A stretch of 64,000 nt of DNA from Eurosta solidaginis (Eukaryota > Arthropoda > Insecta > Diptera > Tephritidae), in NCBI RefSeq assembly GCF_040869045.1, contig NC_090321.1, positions 28,579,426-28,643,425 of the forward strand, given 5' to 3'. The translations under genes were made by a program, and so were the position numbers. The notes beneath the pieces were generated by a model. The model made no database searches, was not told where the DNA came from, and saw only the letters and a list, made by a program, of their open reading frames with translations. Below, piece by piece: positions 1 to 9,438 of this stretch; the stretch's first letter is position 1, and each line of letters opens with the position of its first letter.

Positions 1-205
1 ATTTTTAAACATATATCAGGTGAGCTCGAATCATAGCGCTGAGCCTGGCGATATTGCATCACAATGGAAATCAATATAAAGATCCCAATGTCCAATCTTG
101 TGTCGGTATATTCGTATTCTGATTCTGCAGAAGTCGCAGTGTATCCCTCGACTTCATACGCATGGTATCCATACTTTAACTTTTGGTATCGTGGGGATTT
201 GCGCT

Positions 206-445
206 TTATCCGCCACCTCGAACTTCGGGTTCGTGCCTTGGCTTTGGAGCTTTGGGACCACTTTCTCCAGCCACAGAAAGCTTCCGGACGCTATCATCTT
301 CAGCAACTAAGTAAATAAGTTTCCTTTCTACAGAACTCCACCTTTCAGTTGTCATCTGACCGAAAGGATTCCTACGATCAACCAGCATCAAAGTCAGTGA
401 CTACCTTGCCACATCATTCATCAGCCGGAATCTTAGCTTTTTCTT
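206..445 (-). pseudogene. DUF4780-like ORF1 fragment of a retroelement (low confidence)
   Basis: The minus strand reads LMLVDRRNPFGQMTTERW followed by SSVERKLIYLV. This resembles the 'IVDr.NP.G.it.erW..Ve..L' pattern of DUF4780-type domains found in many dipteran mobile-element proteins. The frame is broken by stops upstream (around 390-445) and degrades after about 60 residues. It lies directly downstream, on the same strand, of the jockey reverse transcriptase relic, so it may be a chimeric junction or a second element. The family assignment rests on remembered motif shape only. No function is expected from this remnant. Confidence 0.35.
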
Positions 446-458
446 CCTTTGGCTTATC

Positions 459-2676
459 TCATACTTCCCTAGTTGGTACTTCGCCATTTTTGATGTCCTT
501 CCTCAGACTTGCAGCTTCCTCTCCCGCAAGTTTTGGGTACTGTTCTTTGAGTACAGGATTCACCGGGCAATTCCTGGCATAAAGGTCCGACGCCTGTTTG
601 TGGAGTTCGCTGAGGACTTGATTATGTTTTTTGGCTTCATACGGCTGAGATCTCAGGTTCCGTATTTCCATATAATGCTTACCAAGATGACTCCTTAAGC
701 CCCTGGGCGGTGTTGGCTCATCAATCAGATGTCTGTTGGGATGCCCACGTTTCTGGGTATTTAACAGGAACTGTTTGGTTAGCATCTCATTTCTCTCCCT
801 GATTGGGAGAATTCTCACCTCATTATGTAGGTGGTGTTCTGGGGACATAAGATGACAGCCCGTGGCGTATCTGAGAGCAGTATTTTGGCAGGCCTGCATT
901 TTCTTCCAGTGAGTAGATTTTAGGCTGGTTGACCATATAGGGGACGCGTAGGATGCAATCGGCTGGCCAATTGCTTTGTGAGTGGTAATGAGCGATTCTT
1001 TGTCTTTTCACCAAGTTCTGTCAGGAAGAGATTTGAGGATTTTATTAAAAAATAAATAAAAAAAAAATAAATGTAAGGCGCGATAACCTCCGAAGAGATC
1101 TAAGGCCGAGCTTCTCTTCCAATATGCGTCGTGCTCCTCTTAATTTTCCCTACAAATTAGCCGGACGGGACCTACATGTTTTATGCCGACTCCGAACGGC
1201 ATCTGCAAAGCAGATGAGTTTTCACTGAGAGCTTTTCATGGCAGAAATACACCCGGAGTGCTTGCCAAACACTGCCGAGGGGCGAACCCGCTTAGAAAAA
1301 TTTTCTTCTAATTGAAAAATCTTATTTCTAAAATTTTGATGTTGCTTTGCCCGGGAGTTGAACCCAGGGCATACGGTGTGATAGGCGGAGCACGCTACCC
1401 ATCACACCTCGGTGGCCGCCACCGGCCGGATTTTATTACGGCTCTAGATTTTGGACAATTGCGGCTTCGTGCTCGCCAAAATGTAGATCCTGATCAAACG
1501 TCACACCCAAGATTTTGGGGTGTAGGACAGTCGGTAGCGTAGTGCCATCGACGTGGATGTTCACACTGGTCGACATTTGGGACGTCCATGTTGTAAATAA
1601 GGTCGCGGAGGATTTAGTCGAAGATAATACCAGGTTTCGCGAGGCGAAAAAATTGGCGAGATCAGGGAGGTAGCCGTTTGTTCTGTTGCAAAGCTCATCG
1701 ATCTGTGGGCCTGGGCCTGTGGCCATTATTGTGCAGTCATCGGCGTAGAAAACGATAGTAACTCTTTTGGTGGCGAAGGTAGCTTTGATATGTGGAAGTT
1801 AAACAAAAGTGGGGATAGAATACCACCCTTTGGCACCCCTTGTTTAATTGTTATTGATTTTGGTGTTTCGTTTCTAAATTGCACCGATGCCTGCGGGCAA
1901 GCCAGATAATTTGCGGTCCACCTTTTAAGACTAGGTCTTGCAATAACGTGTCATGGTTGACCGTATCAAAATCTTTTGATAGGTCTAGCGCAACGAGTAC
2001 TGTTCTATGGTGGGGTTTTGATTTGAACCGCAATTTATCGGGGTGCTAATGGCATTTAGCGCGGTGGTGGTTATATGGAGTTTTCTGAAGCCATGCTTTA
2101 CAGGCTAGCAGCACATTTGCTTTGAAGTAGGGGAGCAAAATGGCTTCAAGCGTCTTTCCTACTGGCGATAGGAGAGATCGGGCGATATGACTCTCCTATG
2201 TTAGCTGGTTTCCCAGGCTTTAGTAGCAGGACCACCTTGGCCATTTTCCATTTTTCGGGAATGACGAAGGTGGAAAGAGACAGGTTGAAGACATGCGCTA
2301 AATATTTGAAACCCTCTTTCCCTAGGCTTTTAAGCATCGGCATGTCTGTGCAGTCTGGGCCCACTGCTTTGGATGGTTTAGCATGGCCGATGGCGTCCTC
2401 AACCTTTTTGGCGGTGATGGCAATTGGAGACGCGCTGAATTTATGTTTATATGCGCGTCTGTTGGGCCTCCGTCTATCTTTGTCGACAGTGGAATGCATT
2501 ATGTATTGTCGGCAGAAAGCGCTCGCGCATTTTTTCTCATCCGACAGCACTTTATCTCCAAAGGCGATGGAAATTGTGTCAATGTGCTTAGACCGATTCG
2601 ATAGGGACTGTACGGTGGACCCAAGTTTACCTACACCGGCAAAGCGGTCACAACCACTTTGGTGCTCCTCGCACAA
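459..2676 (-). pseudogene. Jockey-clade non-LTR retrotransposon reverse transcriptase, decayed and split by a SINE
   Basis: On the minus strand, conserved jockey blocks occur in order. 2676-2146 holds an N-terminal linker and RT start (IGHAKPSKAVGPDCTDMPML, then PEKWKMAKVVLLLKPGKP and SYRPIS). 2033-1851 holds VALDLSKDFDTVNHDTLL. 1726-1436 holds the palm/thumb, including NRTNGYLPDLANFFASRNL and HPKILGVTFDQDLHFGEH. After the SINE, 1047-459 holds NKILKSLPDRTW, IGQPIASYASPIWSTS, MQACQNTALRYATGCHLMSP and LYARNCPVNPVLKEQYPKL. The protein would copy element RNA at nicked genomic DNA. The endonuclease N-terminus is missing, several stops and frameshifts are present (for example TGA after DRTW), and the usual C-terminus after NPVLKEQYPKL is replaced by unrelated sequence at about 530. 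The SINE at 1048-1427 cuts the frame between QNLE and NKILKS. This is clearly a dead copy. Confidence 0.9.
1048..1427 (-). mobile_element. tRNA-derived SINE, copy 1, with 11-bp target-site duplication
   Basis: Read on the minus strand, the element starts with GGCGGCCACCG, has an A-box-like TGATGGGTAGCGTGC and a B-box-like GGGTTCAACTCCC, continues with a body ending GGTTATCGCGCCTTACA, and finishes in an A/T-rich tail (TTTATTTTTTTTTTATTTAT on the minus strand). The sequence ggattttatta flanks it on both sides (1037-1047 and 1428-1438), as expected for target-primed insertion by a LINE machinery. The insertion lies inside a jockey reverse transcriptase, so it is younger than that copy. Pol III promoter boxes at the head identify the class; the tail lacks the (CAA)n of the local jockey elements, so the LINE partner is not obvious. 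Confidence 0.88.
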
Positions 2677-3022
2677 CAGTTCCCAAAACTTGCGGAAGAG
2701 GAACGCATACTCCCCAGGAAAACGCGAGTCACTCTAGCTCAACTTCGATCTGGATACTGTAATATGTTAAACTTATACCTATCCAGAATCAACCCTGACA
2801 TACAAAATGTATGCCCCGCTTGCAATGTGTCCCCACATGACACGAACCAACTCTTTAATTATAATTTGGAACCAACGCCTCTAACACCCCACTCATTATA
2901 GTCCGCCCTATTGAAACTGCAAGTTTCCTTGGACTCCCGTTAAAGGATATTGATGACAATTTGTGATCAGTCGCACCTATTTGATGGGACGAAGCACTGC
3001 TACAACAACAACAACAACAAAT
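2660..3022 (+). mobile_element. Jockey-clade LINE 3' fragment, plus strand
   Basis: The plus strand encodes the C-terminal zinc-knuckle part of a jockey RT: LPRKTRVTLAQLRSGYC, LSRINPDIQNVCPACN, SPHDTNQLFN and EPTPLTPHSL (2662-2901). A short 3' UTR follows, ending in the tail ctacaacaacaacaacaaca. The same 3' end recurs at 22354-22492 and on the minus strand at 35165-35520, so these are one family. The fragment is 5'-truncated and abuts the oppositely oriented jockey relic at about 2660. No clear target-site duplication was found. Confidence 0.85.
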
Positions 3023-3099
3023 AATGCTGTGACTTTGCCCATAAATAAACTGACTCAAGGTGAACTTAATCTGATATATAAAATTTTTCTGTCACGGTT

Positions 3100-4330
3100 T
3101 TAGAAGCTTAACTCCTCCGAAACGGCTGAACCGATTCTCATGGAATTTTGTGAGCATATTGAAAAGGTCTGAGAATCGGCCAACATCTCCTTTTTTTTCG
3201 CTACGTGCCTAGGGTTTTGAGATCAAAACGTGGACCCGGGTACCCCTAGAATATGTTTATACAATATGGATATCAAATGAAAGCTGTTGATGAGTGCTAT
3301 AGTACAGGATAATTTTCATACCCCTGGGTGACTAGGGTCTCGATATATAGGCCAAAATGAGGACCCTGGTACCCCTAGAATGTGTTTATATAATATGGAT
3401 ATCAAATGAAAGCTGTTGATGAGTGCTATAGTACAGCGTAATTTTCATACCTATTGGTGACTAAAATAAAAAATAAATGTAAGGCGCGATAACCTCCGAA
3501 GAGATCTAAGGCCGAGCTTCTCTTCCAATTTGCGTCGTGCTCCTTTTGATTTTCCCTACAAATTGGCCGGACGGGACCTACATGTTTTATGCCGACTCCG
3601 AACGGCATCTGCAAAGCAGATGAGTTTTCACTGAGAGCTTTTCATGGCAGAAATACACCCGGAGTGCTTGCCAAACTCTGCCGAGGGGCGACCCCGCTTA
3701 GAAAAATTTTCTTCTAATTGAAAAATCGTATTTCTAAAATTTTGATGTTGCTTTGCCCGGGAGTTGAACCCAGGGCATACGGTGTGATAGGCGGAGCACG
3801 CTACCCATCACACCACGGTGGCCGCCGTGACTAAGGTCTCGAGATATAGGCCAACACGTGGACCCGGGTACCCCTAGAGTGTGTTTATAGAATATGGATA
3901 TCAAATGAAAGCTGTTGATGAGTGCTTTATTAGATTGTAATTTCCATACCCCAGGGTGACTAGGGTCTCGAGATAGAGGTCAAAACGGGGACCCCGGTAC
4001 CCCTAGAATTAGTTTATAGAATGTGGATATCAAATGAAAGCTGTTGATGAGTGCTTTATTAGAGGGTAGTTTTCATACCCCTTGGTGACTAGAGTCTCGA
4101 GATAGAGGTCAAAACGTGGACCCCGCTACCCCTAGAATTAGTTTATAGAATGTGGATATCAAATGAAAGCTGTGATGAGTGCTTTAGCATAGGGTAATTT
4201 TCATACCCCTGGGTGACTAGGGTCTCGAGATATAGGCCAAAACGTGGGCCAGTGAATGCCTAGACAGTGTTTATACAATATGGATATCAAACGAAAGCTG
4301 TTGCTGAGTGCTTTAGTACAGAGTAATATA
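3100..4330. repeat. 129-bp minisatellite array (family C), interrupted by a SINE
   Basis: Units carry the core tacccctagaatgtgttta followed by atggatatcaaatgaaagct and gtgactagggtctcgagata. The core starts at about 3241, 3370, 3869, 3998, 4127 and 4254. Subtracting the 370-bp SINE insertion with its duplication gives a constant 129-bp spacing. The array begins with a non-repeated leader containing gaaacggctgaaccgattct (about 3118) and ends in a GA-rich tract. It matches the minisatellite inside the family B Helentron-like elements over most of the unit but is clearly diverged from it. No coding capacity. Confidence 0.85.
3465..3826 (-). mobile_element. tRNA-derived SINE, copy 2, with 8-bp target-site duplication
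   Basis: Nearly identical to copy 1: on the minus strand it has the GGCGGCCACCG head, GTGTGATGGGTAGCGTGC, a GGGTTCAACTCCC B box, and the tail TTACATTTATTTTT. The flanks gtgactaa at 3457-3464 and 3827-3834 are direct repeats. The target is a unit of the 129-bp minisatellite, whose phase is kept across the insertion. This proves insertion after array formation. Confidence 0.88.
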
Positions 4331-4339
4331 TTATCCAGA

Positions 4340-4620
4340 GGCGGACTGGGCTGGGATTAGGACTAGGACTGGGACTGAGACTCCGAATGGGACTGGGACT
4401 GGAATAAAATACATACCACCTTCTGGGACAGGCAATAAGGGATGGAGAAGAATGAGAAGAAATTGAGAGAAGAGAAATGAGAGAAGGAGCGGGAGATTGA
4501 GAAAGAGATAGAACGAGACGAAGATGGGGAAGATGAAGCGAAAAAGATGGAGGGAGGAGTGAATAAAAGGATTAGGAAAAAGTGAAGAGGGGGAGGGCAG
4601 AGTCAGACGGAAAAAGCTTA
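4340..4620. repeat. Imperfect hexamer (GGACTG/GGGACT) and GA-rich low-complexity tract
   Basis: From 4340 to 4405 the sequence is built from ggactg/ggactagg-type hexamers (for example ggactgggactgagactcc). From 4430 to 4620 it becomes GA-rich with repeated gagaagaa/gaaaaag motifs. It lies at the end of the 129-bp minisatellite. Similar hexamer tracts occur near 38390-38570 (complement) and 63150-63400. No gene. Confidence 0.7.
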
Positions 4621-4639
4621 TTAAAATGTATGCAGATTA

Positions 4640-5820
4640 GCCAAATTTAGGGCAGGACAACATCTTCCGGGTGTTCTAGTTAATTATAAATATTACAATT
4701 TAAGACATGTAGAAAGAAGCAGCTAGATATTAGGAAAATTGTACTTTCGCACAGTATTGTGATCTGACTTCAATTCAACCCAAAGCAGCTTAAAGGACAT
4801 GTTATGGATACATTTTGTACTTTCCTTTACTATAATATTTGGGAGTATTTATGACACTCTGCACCAACTAAATGATACACCCAGCATGCGCAGCCATCCT
4901 CCCTGTTTCGCATATCAGCATGTTTTTAATTGCATTTCGGTCAATAACAAAGCCACAAATAATAAACCACCAACTTACAAAATAAACAAATACAAAACTA
5001 AACATATTTTACACATCTTTGCAAGCGTATGCGTCATTGTTTTTTCAAGTATTTGTGTATGTTTGCATGTCGTATAAGAATTGCCTCCACCACTTTATTT
5101 TACTTTATGGGCAACATCTTAAATTATCTAATTGGCGCTGCCGGGCATTTATAAGCAGGGCGTATCCTTTGCATTCAACTCGACCCCCTGCCAAATAGCT
5201 TTGGTTCATATCGCTTATGTCATGCTATGCTTAATTTTCCACAGCCTCAAGCTGTTAACTATATTACTCATTCCTCTCCAACTCTTGTTTGTTTGGCTTT
5301 CTCCTTCTCATTTAGCGCGCAGTAAGCGCTTATTTGGCAATGTCAGCTGGTAATTATTGTTATCATTGTTGCCTTCTTGGTTTCCTTATCCGATTTTGGG
5401 CAAGTAATTTAGTATGCGTGTTTGCATATGTATGGGTGTGCGAATGTGCAGCACAATAAATTGTATTACGTCTTTATCCTTTAATACTACTTATCTGTTT
5501 CGATTGTTTAGCTCACGTGCAGCAGCTTAGAAAAGTCAAGTTTGCCCATTTAAGCATATATATATTTATCTATGTAAAAGCTCCTAAACACCCAAACTAT
5601 AATACTATATTGACTATCTTCTATTTGCTTACAAAAACTTACCCTCATATCTAATTTCATGTCACTATTAAATTGTCACTCTCTCTGGTATCATATTTAA
5701 GTTAACTTAATTTACAGTTTTATCTCGTGTGTTATGTATGTACACCCAAAAAATTTTTTCATGTTAAAGTCTCACTTTGTGGAAAAAACTATTCTAAAAA
5801 TAGAATTTAAATTATAATAA
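4640..5820. other. No gene seen; AT-rich, mostly unique-looking sequence
   Basis: Short open frames here (up to 92 codons) have no recognisable motif, splice context or similarity to other parts of the window. It may be host intergenic DNA lying between repeats. Confidence 0.5.
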
Positions 5821-5824
5821 AAAT

Positions 5825-7790
5825 AAGTAAGAAAGTCTAGGCTCGGGTAAAACCGGACATTACATACCCAGCTGCACACTTGAAATGCTGTTGTTGTTTA
5901 TTTTGAACTAATTTTCGTTTAAAATAATCAAAAAGGATATAGAGGCTAACACCAATGACCTGGAGCGGGTAATAATGCAGTTTTCCTTCAGATGTGGGGA
6001 CTTCCCTACTGTTTATTTAAAAAAAAAAAAAAGAAAGATATAACAGAACAGTAAACATAAACACAAAAGTGCCCTTGTACTAAAAAGCGCCCTGTACAAA
6101 AAAGGGCAGGGTTATTAACGAAATTTCCCAACTTTTACTAATAATAGCTTATTACCTGCATCTACGCACTTTTACAAAATCTTTTATATAAAAGAAGACG
6201 ATCTAACCGATTTAGTCCATTTTTACTGAAAATATTTCCTGTTAAAAGACATACATGTGCACTAAATTTTTCGTCGAGTTATGGCTCCAGAAACGTTGGG
6301 AAATGCATTGTAAGAGATGGGCAGTGCCACGCCCATTTTTAAAGATTTGAATTTTTCCCATTTCTTGTTATAACGGCACAAAATACCATTGGTACAAAAC
6401 TATTTTTCGCTAAGATTTAACTTATTATTTTTGCCTACGACCCTTTTTAAAGTCATTTATATAAAAGTTGGCGTGGTCCTTAACCAATCTTATCCATTTT
6501 TACTAGAAATATTTCCTGCTATAAGGGAAATATGTGTACCCAATTTTGTTACGATATGTAAATTTTTATTCGAGTTATGGCTCCCGAAAAATATAAAATT
6601 GCTTAGCCAAAAAAAGGTCGGTGCCACACCCATTTTTTTAAATTTGAAGTTTTTCCAATTTATTGTTATAAGTCCACTTGGAAAATGAAATACCTTTTAT
6701 ATAAGGCTCTTTTTTGCAAAGATATAGCTTATTTTATTCGTCCACGACCCTTTTAAAAATCTTTTATACAAAAGTGGGCGTTGTCCTTAACCGATTTCGT
6801 TAATTTTTCTCCAAAGCATTTCTCATAGTAGAGGAAACCTCTATGCCGAATTTTATTACGATAGGTTTAACGGCATTTGATATATGATTAATAATATTTG
6901 TAAAATTGGTTTCGTCACAAGTGGGCGGTGCGACGCCCATTTAAAAATTTTTTTTTTCAAATTTTTATCACGAGTCTAAATATCAGTCTACGCATCAAAT
7001 TTCAAAATTCTAGGTGTATTATCTACTAAATAATCAGTTTTTTTTTTTTGTGTTTTCCAAATTTGTATATATATTAAAAGTGGACGTGGTTATCATCATC
7101 GGCGGCCACCGTGGCGTGATGGTAGCGTGCTCCGCCCACCACACCGAATGCCCTGGGTTCACACCCCGGGCAAAACAACATCAAAATTTTAGAAATAAGG
7201 TTTTTCAATCAGAAGAAAATTTGTTTAAGCGGGTTCGTCCCTCGGCAGTGTTTGGCAAGCACTCCGAGTGTATTTCTGCCATGAAGAGCTCTCAGTGAAA
7301 ACTCATCTGCCTCGCAGATGCCGTTCGGAGTCGGCATAAAACATGTAGGTCACGTCCGGCCACTTTGTAGGGAAAATCAAGGGGAGCGCGACGCGAATTG
7401 GAAGAGAAGCTCGGCCTTAGATTTCTTTGGAGATTATCGCGCCTTACATTTATTTCGGCCATAACCGTTTAGACGGTTAAGCGCCAATTAAGTAAGTGGT
7501 TATCATCCGATTTCGCACATTTTCAATACCAATCTATGTTTGGTCCAGATAACCTTGTGTGTCAAATTTCGTGAAGATATCTCAATATTTACTGAAGTTA
7601 TCTTGTTAACGCACAGACTGACAGAGGGACGGATGGACGGACGGACATGGTTAAATCAAATTTTTTTTCGACACTGATGATTTTGATATATGGGAGTCTA
7701 TATCTCTTTCGATTCCTTTATACCTGTACAACCAACCGTTATCCATTCGAAATGATAATACCCTGTGTACAAGTAGAGCTGGGTATAAAA
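5825..7790 (+). mobile_element. DINE-1/Helentron-like element, family A, complete copy (H1) with nested SINE
   Basis: The 5' end reads aagtaagaaagtctaggctc followed by the short hairpin cgggtaaaaccgg and the subterminal motif ATACCCAGCTG. The 3' end reads ccctgtgtacaagtagagct then gggtataaaa, giving a subterminal inverted repeat ATACCCAGCT/AGCTGGGTAT. The interior holds repeated blocks of 'aaaagtgggcgtggtc ... accgatttcgt ... cgcccattt' and, near the 3' end, ggacggacatgg plus tacctgtacaaccaaccgtt. The subterminal repeats, lack of ORFs and the gacggacatggct-like motif resemble Drosophila DINE-1 (INE-1), known as non-autonomous Helentron derivatives; homology is inferred from structure, not from a database match. 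A SINE sits at 7098-7495. Confidence 0.72.
7098..7495 (+). mobile_element. tRNA-derived SINE, copy 3 (longest), with 12-bp target-site duplication
   Basis: The plus strand reads GGCGGCCACCGTGGCGTGAT, an A-box-like TGATGGTAGCGTGC, the B box GGGTTCACACCCC, then the shared body to CGCGCCTTACATTTATTT. Unlike the other copies it continues with about 40 more bases (ggccataaccgtttagacgg ... gcgccaattaagtaa) before the flank. The flanks gtggttatcatc at 7086-7097 and 7496-7507 are perfect direct repeats, so the extra 3' sequence belongs to the inserted unit. It may be the true full-length 3' end or a read-through transduced segment. Confidence 0.9.
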
Positions 7791-7963
7791 AAATTGGATC
7801 TAGCGTCGGCCACGGCTTGACCACGATACCGCGATGCTACCACACCGCTATGACTTGCTTCCTACATCTGCTATATTGTATTGCATATACGACGAGCAAT
7901 AGCGTTGGCTCTAAAATAAGTTTTATAGCTCTCCGAAAAGTTTGATAATGTACAATTAAATCA

Positions 7964-8313
7964 CCCCCCCCCCCCCCCGCGTGTTAGGGGCATAGAATAC
8001 ACGCGCGGCAGGTATGCCTATCGTAAAAGGCGACTAAAATACCCAAATGAATAAAGGCGATGTGTAGCGAAACACTTTCAAGGGCTTACCAGTGCCATTT
8101 ATAGCTTCTCTAGCCGAGGCTCTGGCGACCCCAAAATCCCGGGAACTAAGGGGTGGGTGGCGAGTTGGCCTAGAAGGTTCAATCTGGTCATACTAAATCG
8201 TTCCCGAAATGGTTGCGCTTGTGCCCTACCGGATCTATATCCGGCAAAGCAACCATCAATTTCGATAACACTCCCCAAAACTTTCGGGGAGTGTCTTTGT
8301 CGCTACAACAACC
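7964..8313 (+). repeat. Short CAA-tailed repeat (family R), near full-length, plus strand
   Basis: The repeat starts at a C-run (15 C) and gcgtgttaggggcatagaat, has the conserved block ggtatgcctatcgtaaaagg then cgactaaaatacc, and ends with two hairpins (ccggatctatatccgg at 8230-8245 and CACTCCCC/GGGGAGTG at 8269-8293) before cgctacaacaacc. Homologous copies are at 29383-29821 (minus), 36695-36935 (minus, diverged) and 39405-39625 (minus, truncated). The ctacaacaacaac tail resembles that of the jockey elements here, which suggests mobilisation by a jockey LINE. The repeat has no ORF. It could also be a LINE 5' UTR unit. Confidence 0.7.
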
Positions 8314-8751
8314 TTTCCATATTATTCTATTTTTATATTAAATTTGAAATTACACCAAAATTAGTTTTGCCAAAAAAGTCCTAAGACTGCACTAAATTTT
8401 TTTGTGTGTAAGAGCACATACATTTCCTAGATTTCTGTAGGTTTTGATTTTCATTTTCAGTATGTGTTTTTATCTAACTAATTATATCCTTGGCGCAGAG
8501 AAAACTCAATTCTTTAATGATATATGTACACATACACACGGACGTTTGCTTATTTAGATACATTTCGAGTTTAATTGCCCTCATATTATCTTTCTCAATT
8601 GCCAATTTGTAAATATGTTTGTACTTTGATCTTTTTGTATGTGTATTCTTGTAATTTTCTGTTGATTCCTATATGCTCCTCGAATTAATTGGATTTTATT
8701 GCGTCATCCTTAAAATAAAATTACATTTTCTCGTAAAACCCAAAAATAGTG
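8314..8751. other. No gene seen; AT-rich sequence between repeats
   Basis: No motif, ORF or repeat homology was recognised between the family R repeat and the hAT MITE. Confidence 0.5.
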
Positions 8752-8759
8752 CTTTAGAA

Positions 8760-9055
8760 CAGTGGTGCACTCGAGAGCTTCTTAGCATATAACTATTTGC
8801 ATGGGGAGCTACTAATAGCGCATGACCAGCGTTATCTGATGATGTTCGCTTTTGCATGTGATTCTCATAAACATGAGAAGTTTCATTATGACGCGGCCAT
8901 AATGGGAGCAGTCAATCAACATTAGCTTGTATTTCAAGCAGTATTCATCTCTTGTGTGAATTCTACATATACTCAAATATTCTCCATGTAAACACATACT
9001 AACATAAAAAAAAGTTGCGTTTGTATTCGAAGCTCTGTCACGTTGTGCACCACTG
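8760..9055. mobile_element. hAT-type MITE, 296 bp
   Basis: The ends are perfect 11-bp inverted repeats, CAGTGGTGCAC at 8760-8770 and GTGCACCACTG at 9045-9055. Weaker complementarity follows (gagagcttc against gaagctctg). The flanks ctttagaa (8752-8759) and cttgagaa (9056-9063) match at 7 of 8 positions, the 8-bp duplication typical of hAT transposons. CAG...CTG termini also fit hAT. No transposase is encoded, so it is non-autonomous. A lone copy of the same terminus (cagtggtgcactc) occurs at 37471. Confidence 0.8.
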
Positions 9056-9063
9056 CTTGAGAA

Positions 9064-9438
9064 GCACCTAATTTCAATAAAAATTTGTTATCCATTTTTA
9101 TTGGATTTCTGAGATTTTTAAATAAAAGCAAATAACATTAATACAATACGCAAATCAAGAGGAAGATTATGGGGTCTATCATTAATTACGCATGAGCTCC
9201 CGTCGTAAAGGGAATGTGTTTACTGAATATGTGAAAATTGGTATTGGCCATTCCGACGTTTTCGCAGTTAGTGCTGCCAACTAACATGATAACTTCAAAT
9301 TAGTGCTTCAAGCTTTTTTCCCTTCAAATCAGCGTCTTTTGTTGTCAAAATAAATAAAAAATAGTGTCCAAATAAAAATAAAGAAGTTGGAACAAAATTT
9401 ACAAAAATTAATTAATAAATAAATAAAACAAAAACAAA
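9064..9438. other. 5' flank of the Harbinger element; no terminal inverted repeat identified
   Basis: AT-rich sequence upstream of the Harbinger start codon. It should contain the left terminus and promoter of that transposon, but no inverted repeat matching the right side could be found by eye. Confidence 0.4.

Noticed and set aside
2198..2737. 179-codon open frame on the plus strand
   Set aside because: It is the antisense of the jockey reverse transcriptase on the minus strand, which has clear conserved motifs.
7101..7180. Possible functional tRNA gene at the SINE heads
   Set aside because: A- and B-box-like motifs are present but the cloverleaf arms do not pair and the sequence continues into the SINE body; it is a tRNA-derived promoter, not a tRNA gene.
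7964..7978. Run of 15 C as a biological signal
   Set aside because: Homopolymer length may be a sequencing or assembly effect at the 5' edge of the family R repeat.
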